From Pogonophryne albipinna (taxonomy: Eukaryota; Chordata; Actinopteri; Perciformes; Artedidraconidae), in the NCBI GenBank assembly GCA_028583405.1, contig CM053246.1, positions 8,693,867-8,757,866 of the forward strand: a stretch of 64,000 nt of DNA, given 5' to 3'. The stretch's first letter is position 1, and each line of letters starts with the position of its first letter. The position numbers and the translations under genes were made by a program. Positions 56,311 to 64,000 of this stretch are shown piece by piece. A model generated the notes under the pieces. It did no database searches. It had not been told where the DNA came from and saw nothing but the letters and a program-made list of their open reading frames with translations.

Positions 56311-57560
56311 GTCCAAAAACAACTAGATGGGTGGCTGATCAAACACACTGTTTATGTTTACAGCACATAAACAGTGTTTATGTTCTCTTTTAAAGGATTG
56401 GTTCGGTCTAGTTTGACTTTACACCTGTATTGCATTGTTGTATCTCAGGGAAACATGATTATTTTTAGACAAAGACAATTGTTACATTTAATCACATTAT
56501 TTATTAAAGGAATTAAAAACAAAAAAAATCTATAAACTCAAAAGAAAAAATATTTGTTTCATCTCATTACAAACCCTGTTACATCTGCTCCTTCATGTGA
56601 TTAAAACATATTTTTTGAAATATCCAGACCTCATAAATACCCATCTTTACAGGTCAAAAGATCACACAGATTTAATAACCATATTTTAACCACGTATTTG
56701 GAAATATAGCATTTAATAGAAGGACAAGCCTTAAGGCTTATCATTGACCATACATTATAAAGAAAAGAACCCAAGGCCAGGTTTTACGGATTGTGCAGGG
56801 ATAATAGCGCTGTATCCAAAGAGCTTTGAGAGGCACTGTTGAGAATTTGAATTAACCCACAAAGTGAACAAAAGCTTTAGAAGTCAGACAAGATATGAGA
56901 AAAAAAATCCCTTTTCTTCTAAAAAATTCTCTTCAGGGTTGTTTACCTCTCTCAGCGATATGGTCCTGCTATTCCTGGCCTCTTTATTAACTCCTGCTGC
57001 CGCCTTTGTTATCTCCCCACTGTGCAGTCTGGAAAAAGTGGCCACCTTAAGTGTTCTTCAGTTCTGCGCCTGTTGTGGAGCTTATTTCTCAAACAACTCG
57101 GTTTGCGGTTCATGGTGTGGAGAGATATGGCAAAACTTTACAGGAGAAATCACTTAGGCACGTGATAGCGCGAGTGCCTGTTGTTTTGAAGCCGACAATA
57201 ACAGAAACATGGAAACACTCAGGGCATGAAGAAGAGAGTTGAATTCGTGAAAATGTTGTGCTTTCCGTTTTTGTAACATATGTTAGAACTAGAGTAAGGA
57301 TTGCATAGGCGTAAAATTTGAATTGTTCAAATATGTCATACTCTTCTTTTAAGTTAATCTGCGCTTTTCTTAATTGTATGACTCTTGAGAGTTAGTTTCT
57401 ATGCCTTAAGATTTGAAGTTCGCTCCAATTTTCTCAATGCTTATGTTCTTGCTTTCTCACCTTAACATGTCTTCTTCAATATTAGTTTTAGGAAACTGAT
57501 GGGAAAATGAAAGAGAATGGATATTTATCAAAGATTTTCCAGCCTATTCTCCAAATAACA
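56311..57560. other. Intergenic sequence, no gene seen
   Basis: The longest frame (56864-57157, plus, 97 codons) has no recognisable domain. I do not call it a gene. No repeat borders were seen. Confidence 0.4.
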
Positions 57561-57563
57561 ATA

Positions 57564-58245
57564 GGCGCTTTCACACCGGAGTACTTTTCCCAGTATGGTT
57601 CCGATATAGTTCCGAAAATGTGCGTTCACACCAAAAAAATCCAGAACTAGAACTTAGTTCATGAGAACCTTTTCACCCCCTTTTCAGTCCCTGCTAGAGA
57701 GCAGGTACTTTCATGGGTGAAAAAGGTTCCCATTTCTGATTGGCTGGGCGGATTGCAAACCACGCCCCGTAAAACTCCAAAAAGTTTTGTGAAGCCGCCA
57801 TTTTATTATCCTCGCATTAGCATTATTAGCATTAGCATTAGCCCAGCGCACAAACGCAGAGAGACTAACTTATGGCAACACAAAATAAAACATGGGAGTG
57901 GTGGAGATGAGGAGGTTTCGGCGTTCTGGCGATTTACTCGGAAGGCTTCAGTAGAAGCTACTGGGAGTCCCAGCAGGTTCTACTGAAGCCAGTCCCCAAC
58001 TCCGGGGACTTCCGGCCGGGGACTTCGGGTGGCAGTAGCTATACGCCGTGAAGTTGTACCCAAAGCAGAAGAAGAAGAAGTGACGTCAGCGGCTTCATTT
58101 GCCTAATCCTCCCTCAGGGACTTATTCCAGTGTGAACGCGATCTGCTCTTTAGTTCATCAGAACTAAAGAGTTCTGATGAACTAAGTTCTGATGAACTAA
58201 GTCCTCATGAACTAATTACGGCAAAGTAGTTGGTGTGAAAGCGCC
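57564..58245. mobile_element. TIR MITE with ggcgctttcacacc ends, 682 bp
   Basis: Both ends carry ggcgctttcacacc in inverted orientation, and TA lies at each border (57562-57563 and 58246-58247). Near the right end a 15-bp unit (gttctgatgaactaa) is repeated three to four times, one copy of which pairs with an inverted neighbour as a hairpin (58150-58190). Non-coding. TA duplication suggests a Tc1/mariner-type mobiliser, but a 3-bp Harbinger-type duplication is not excluded. Confidence 0.65.
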
Positions 58246-58247
58246 TA

Positions 58248-59984
58248 ATGTTCCCATACCAATTAATTCCAAATCCCAGTAAGTGCATGTTTGGTGAAGG
58301 TAAAATAGGTAAAAATGTCGTTCTGAATCAAGAATTGTGGTGTTACAGAGAAGGTATTCTACAGATTGAATTACATTTCCTTTTTTGGTACTGGTCGTTT
58401 TTTTTTTAATGATAATGTGGAAAAGTAGAAATGGTTATTTCCTCCAAAATCATATCACAATTGCAATTTTAGTAATCACCATTGAATGTTTCCAGATCAT
58501 GCAGCCCTAGACTGAAGTTCTTCCTGGAGCGGTACAATGGTGGCAATTGGTCAGAAAGTTTGAAAAAGAGTAAGGAAGAGGAGGATGCATTGAAAGGGTC
58601 ATGAGGTTCACCTCTGGCAGAATCATAATAAGGTCAGAGGAGCCCCTTTATACGGTCAGGCCTCAGAGAAAAGAATCAGCTTATCCTGTTTGGCTAATCT
58701 CATATACATGATATGCAAATTTCACTAAGCAGCTCTGGGGTCAGGCCTATAGAAACCTTATGGCGCTCCACATATTACACAGAACAAAGGGTCTTAGGAT
58801 AGCCACCATAATTAAAAGTGTGATTTAAAACACGGACAGACTGTATTGTACGTATTATAGCAGACAGAGATGACTTTGGTGCTAATCCCTCCAACACATT
58901 ATGGATTAAAATCCAAATTGGACTCAAAACAAGCTTGAATGAATTGCCATTTTTTCCAGAGCACTGTGTTTAATTAGATAATCATTTTAAGCTCTTTTAA
59001 TAAGACATACGTATGATATTGGTAAGGAATTACTCCATGAAGCGTCTTCTGGAGCATATTCACTTATATTCATATTCAATACAGGGTTCTGAATATATTT
59101 GAATATTTTGTTTTATAAACCCTTACATAATTAAAGAAGTACATTCTTCAGCTTTTAAACTATATATGCTGTAGCTCTAGAGGAGTATTCTCTGAGCTGT
59201 TGAAGAAAGGGTTGGGTTTATATTATTTCTAAAGCGTCTAAAAGACAAATAATACAAAACATTATATTATATAATAATATATATAATTAGGTTTTATAGT
59301 ATGGAGTTTGACAGGGTCAAATGTGCAACAATTTCCCAAACACTAACATTAGCAGAAAAGCGCTGCACTTTCAAAAACGATGCAAATATAAAAAGAAAAA
59401 GAAGATTTCAGTATCTTTGAAAGGCCTGGAATAGCTACTGCATGTTATCCATCTAGCTTACAGCAGATCTGTAATAATAAATCGGAAGGCTGAAATAACA
59501 TCTGTGGTTAACACAAGAGATTTTCTTGTTCAGTTCTAAGACATAAAATACATCTGTAAATACCCTGCTGGTGAATGTACAAAGCTTGTTTGTGTCATAA
59601 GAACAGAGGTTGCTAACAAGTGGCTACATGAGTCATGAAAACATCACATCAACATTAGCCGCCAATAGGGCGATGTCGATGCATGCTACTGTAAGGAATA
59701 AATCAATATGTATATGGTGTAACTTAAAATTAATAACACTGTTTTATTCTGTTCAAGACATTGTCGACAAACTTGACTTCCTGTCTTTTCAGACGGTTTT
59801 GGTAGCATTAGTATGTAGCTAATAATATGTTTAGCACGTGAATATAAGGAGAAATGACATGTGGTGTTGTACAATAAACACACTGTCTATAACCCTCACT
59901 TATTGACGCTGCAATACTATTATTAGGGAATGTTTAAATGACCAATAAACAAGATAGTAAAACTAACAACAGGGAATGAAGACA
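58248..59984. other. Intergenic sequence, no gene seen
   Basis: Unique-looking AT-rich DNA; short frames only. Like 31563-33488 it is low in recognisable repeats. Confidence 0.45.
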
Positions 59985-60520
59985 GACAGGACGTGCCTTG
60001 AACCCGCCCCCGTCAACTCTAAGCCAATTTTTTTGAGAAAAGTGCCGGTCAAAGGTCTTCTTTGTTATTTATTGAGCTTTAAAACAAATTGATATGATTC
60101 GATATTAAACAAACTAATTATAGTAGATTAACTACATTATTGAAAAGTGCACAGTAATTTGCATATTGCAGTAATAACACAGGAATGATAAACGGAGCGC
60201 TCTCTCTCTCCTGACAGCCCGTCAGTATCCGTCTCATGCAGCTCGTGGATCCAGTAATGAGTGACCCGACAGTAAAAATAAACATATCTATAACTAGTTT
60301 AGGTAGTTTGAGAGGTTTTTAAAATAGCTACGTGTGATATTCTAACCTGAAGTGTGTGTTTGTCCGCTCACCGCTGCAGGTGATCATGCAGAGCTGCGTG
60401 TCGACTCGTCAGCAGCAGCTGATCTCTCTCTCCCATCAGATTAGACTTCACTCACGTTTATGTCCATATCGATCAGATCCAGCTAGTTCTAGCTAATGAT
60501 ATGACTACCTGCTTATCAAG
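59985..60520 (+). repeat. Repeat shared with 39475-39990
   Basis: Carries the same ordered blocks as the other copy, on the opposite strand. About 200 bp of unassigned sequence separates it from the LINE that follows. Confidence 0.6.
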
Positions 60521-60741
60521 ACACCTAAACAATAAGCGTCGCTATGCAACCGGGTGAGGCCGCAAAGTATAGCGCATCATTTGTTTACATGCCCACCGGA
60601 ACCCCGAGGCATTACCAACAGATCAACGCACAATCAACCCATACAGGACATCTCTTTCTCCACATTAAGTGTTAGACATTATAATAATAATAATCATTAT
60701 TATTATTAGCTAGTCCGAGTCCGACCCTTGTCAATTAATTA

Positions 60742-61912
60742 CAGGGGTCCCTCAGGGCTCTGTTCTTGGTCCCCTCCTCTTCTCCTTGTACACAAACTCG
60801 CTCGGATCAGTCATTAGCCCGCATGGTTTTTCATACCACTGCTACGCTGATGACACCCAATTAATTCTGTCCTTTCCCCGCTCAGAGATCCAGGTCGTCG
60901 CATGCATCTCTGCTTGTCTAGCTGACATCTCTCAGTGGATGTCTGCTCATCACCTCAAGCTCAACCTTGACAAGACTGAACTGCTTTTCCTTCCGGGAAA
61001 AGATTGTCCCACTCTTGACCTAACAATCAACTTCGGCACCTCTGTTGTTTCCCCGACTCAGACTGCAAGGAATCTGGGTGTGATCCTAGATAACAACCTG
61101 TCCTTCACTGCAAACATAGCTGCTACAACCCGCTGCTGCAGATAGACGCTTTACAACAACAGGAGGATACGACCCCAGCTGACCCAGAAAGCGACGCAGG
61201 TTCTGGTCCAGGCTCTCGTCATCTCACGCCTAGACTACTGCAACTCCCTCCTGGCTGGTCTACCTGCATGTGCCATCCGACCTCTGCAGCTCATCCAGAA
61301 TGCAGCGGCTCGCCTGGTCTTCAACCTTCCTACATTCTCCCACACCACGCCGCTCCTCCGTTCCCTTCTCTGGCTTCCGGTAACTGCTAGAATCCACTTC
61401 AAGACAATGGTACTTGCATACCATGCTGCGAATGGATCTGGCCCTTCCTACATCCAGGACATGGTTAAACTGTACACCCCAGCGCGTGCACTACGCTCTG
61501 CATCAGCCAAACGACTCGCTGCACCCGCACTGCGAGGGGGACCCAAGTTCCCATCAGCAAAAACACGTGGGTTTGCTATCCTGGCTCCAAAATGGTGGAA
61601 TGAGCTCCCCATTGAAATCAGGACAGCAGATAGCTTACAGACCTTCCGGCGCAGACTGAAAACTCATCTCTTTCGACTCCACTTCGAGCGATAGAATTAC
61701 TAACAAAGCACTTATATACTAATAAAGGACTGGCTGTCCTAAAGCCAGTTGAGTAGCACTTGACATGTTTTAGCTCTATGAAACCTGATGTACTTATATG
61801 ATTCTGTTTTCCTCAAGTTTGTATTTTGTTAGTCGAACGCACTTATTGTAAGTCGCTTTGGATAAAAGCGTCAGCTAAATGCAATGTAATGTAAAACAAA
61901 ATGTAATGTAAT
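60742..61912 (+). pseudogene. L2-like LINE, 5'-truncated RT with one stop
   Basis: A single frame runs from [16 protein letters not shown] (60744) through the catalytic YADDTQL box, the [10 protein letters not shown] block, [14 protein letters not shown] and APKWWNELP to the stop at 61692-61694. It is interrupted only by TAG at 61143-61145; the frame is the same on both sides. Upstream RT motifs and the endonuclease are lost. The 3' UTR and aatgt tail match 55856-56310. The enzyme would make the DNA copy from the element's own 3' end. One stop and no frameshift indicate a fairly young insertion. Confidence 0.88.
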
Positions 61913-61916
61913 AATA

Positions 61917-62600
61917 ATACATTTGATTTATATAGCACACTTTAAAGACAACGTCATCTCAAGGTGCTTCACAAAGCTATAAGGAAAACATAAATAAAAA
62001 TATATCTAAAGGAGCATATTGGATAAAATATGGCAATATAAAAAATAAAAGGTTAAGAGCATAAAAGGTTTAAAAATAAATAAATACAATTTACGGACAG
62101 TCAGTAAGATGTGGTGCGGAACAGGTGGGTCTTGAGGCTTTTCCTAAAAACTTAGAGTGATGCCAAGGTCCGTATGTTCTCTGGAAGCTGATTCCACAGA
62201 CGTGGACCCAGGGAGGAGAAAGCACGGTTTCCCATGCCGACCAGTTTTGTCCGTGGAACAGCCAGGAGATTGGAGCTGTCTGACCTGAGTGTGTGCGTGA
62301 GGTATGTGAATGTTTGCTGGTTAGCAGTTCCTGTAGGTAGGTGGGGCCAGTGTGGTTGATGGCGTTGAAGACCATTATGAGGACTTTATAGTTGATCCGG
62401 TGTGTTACAGGGAGCCAGTGGAGTGAGTGAAGGATGGGGGTGATGTGCTCTGATTTGCGTGTTTTTGTGAGTATCCGGGCGGCACAGTTTTGTACATATT
62501 GTAGTCTCTGAGTAGTTTTTGCTGGAATGCCTGCAAGCAGAGAATTGCAGTAATCAATGCGGGAGGTGATGAAGGTATGGACCAGTTCACATTAGAATTG
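61917..62600 (-). pseudogene. Second L2-like LINE, 3' fragment
   Basis: On the minus strand, from 62600 down: the [14 protein letters not shown] and [13 protein letters not shown] blocks of the RT C-terminal part, then a frameshift near 62290, and a tail ending 'tgctatataaatcaaatg'-like at 61917. It is a different subfamily from its neighbour. The two LINEs meet tail to tail at about 61912-61917. Confidence 0.78.
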
Positions 62601-62654
62601 AATATTCTTGTTTGTCGCATAAGTGGCGCAACTGATGCGGTATTGTGCTAAGGG

Positions 62655-62775
62655 GAAATTATTAATATTTTGACCGGACATTTTGACCGGACAGATTTGG
62701 ATTTGCCGGTCTTCAGCATATTTTACCGGTCAAAGTCCGGTTATTACCGGCTAACGGAAACTCTGATACTAGGGC
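62655..62775. repeat. Fragment with repeated 'gaccggaca' units
   Basis: Three to four 'gaccggaca/taccggtcaa' blocks and the end 'ggctaacggaaactctg' resemble a transposon end. Related blocks ('gccggtcaaaggtc') occur in the repeat at 59985-60520. The partner end was not found. Confidence 0.4.
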
Positions 62776-64000
62776 CGAGTCACCATTTTGTAATTTCATT
62801 GTATCATTGTTTTATTAAACGCTGTTCACTTGTAAGTAGGCTTCCTGGACTCTTTTCGGCGAATCCTGGGCTCAGAGCTAAAGAAAAAATACACTACCCT
62901 GGTGTAGTTTGTTTATAGAAAGTATAACGAACCTGTGTTTCCCAAGGATCTTATATTTTGCAATATTCTGAATCCAATGGAAGAATTCCTCTTGGTAGCC
63001 ATTGCGATTCTAATTACAGTTTGGCCTACACAAATACTTCATCCCTGCACCACTGTATTCTTTTAAATTACCTTAGCTAACCATCCCTTTAACAATAGAC
63101 ATGGCAAATCTGAAGCAATCACATACCAATCATTTCTGTAATGTAGTGTTGGGTCCGTGATGCACCTCTGATTCTAAGAAAAGGGCCAAGAAATGAACCA
63201 ACCAACCTCCCTATCTATACACCCCCCCCCCCCCCCCCGCCCCCTTTTCTCTTGTGGACCCTTGGATTCTTAGGGATGTGCATTGTTAATAATTCAGCCT
63301 TGAGGATGGATTTTGTTCTTCATTTGGAGCAGGAAATACCTTGCTCCACTGAACAATGCACTCACGCCCGGGCCCCTGATGTGTCTTCAGAGCCAGAAAT
63401 AGGAAAAGCTTCTTTTTTTTCCTGTAAAATGGCTGCTTTTGAAATGCATGGTGTCTTAAAAGACAGGGTAAAGAATGGACAGGGAAGACAGTAGCAGTGA
63501 TTTTCTGAGAACAAGGCACCGGAAGATCATGGGTATGTTTTCGAAATGTCCCTTTTTCCCCTAGTTTCTCTAATAGTTCATTTTTGCTCAATTTCCTCAG
63601 TGTTTCCACTTTTTCCTGTTTCGTGACACATTTTCATGCGGTGACATATTAGTATCCATCAGTTTTGAAGGGCGATCTGGGAGGCCTGTCGACTGCTACA
63701 TGTCATACATTATAGCGCAGAACTCATTTCCTGCCCGAGTTTAACAATGTCTGTGTCCTCTGAGAGGTGACACTATATGAGGGACACATCATGAGCTCAG
63801 ACGTGTTTCAGATGGTGTGTGAGTTCATATGTGTGTTAAAAACAAGACCAAATATGGAGAAAAGGGAGAGTGAAAAATGCATGTGTCCTCCAATGTGACA
63901 TTCAGTGTCCGGCTGGCTTCAAACTGTGTGATTCATGAAACACATGTTGGGCATTCTGTTTGATTATAAACAGCAGTACTTAATGAAATGCTCAGGCTCT
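62776..64000. other. Intergenic sequence, no gene seen
   Basis: No motif-bearing frame. A C17 run lies at 63222-63238. Short T-rich runs near 63412-63422. Nothing else recognised. Confidence 0.45.

Noticed and set aside
56864..57157. 97-codon frame with a hydrophobic stretch and several cysteines
   Set aside because: No homology recognised, no splice or promoter context, and length is within chance for this region.

Overview
The window looks like a gene-poor, repeat-packed stretch of a teleost fish genome, probably a percomorph. The evidence is the mix of repeats: very long (CA)n microsatellites, Tc1-like and hAT DNA transposons, TTAA- and TTA-flanked MITEs of common fish types, a BEL/Pao LTR retrotransposon, and L2/CR1-like LINE 3' ends. 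I found no exon of a host gene that I recognise. Almost every long reading frame is either inside a mobile element or is a translated CA/CT repeat.

Left part (1-16,000): mostly unique sequence, then a Russian-doll stack. A TTAA-type MITE (4146-13861) holds a TTA-flanked Harbinger-like MITE (4292-13396). That holds a BEL/Pao element on the minus strand (4541-11274, 5-bp duplication agtac), which is itself split by an element with an 8-bp duplication (9196-10351). A further inverted-repeat element (11674-13324) sits in the same Harbinger-like MITE. The BEL pol and gag frames are broken by stops and frameshifts, and one LTR is partly replaced.

Middle part (16,000-36,200): a degraded copy (C) of a long-terminal-inverted-repeat family; a TTAA MITE swollen by a 41-bp minisatellite of about 22 units; a hAT-like unit (23652-26567) with a second hAT (24775-26248) inside; a TIR element (26940-27993); a LINE whose reverse-transcriptase segment lies as an inverted pair (28395-29756); and a hAT (34401-36137) with a recognisable exon-intron-exon remnant of its transposase.

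Right part (36,200-64,000): three hAT elements nested in one another (37031-39450, 37207-38255, 37656-38037), each with a perfect 8-bp duplication; two opposed copies of the long-TIR family (A 40156-43201, B 52507-55248), also with 8-bp duplications; between them a Tc1-like element with an apparently intact 340-aa transposase (44821-46424), a pair of ~99% identical inverted arms around a CXC-domain reading frame and a converging second frame (46662-48502), and a BED-finger hAT with an internal deletion (49968-51466). The end of the window holds four LINE/repeat fragments and a TIR MITE.

The best candidates for something not yet described are the inverted-arm unit with the CXC-domain protein, the long-TIR/8-bp family with its hairpin, and the hAT-like unit with unlike ends. 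All boundaries come from reading terminal repeats and target-site duplications by eye; family names are assigned from motifs, without any database search.
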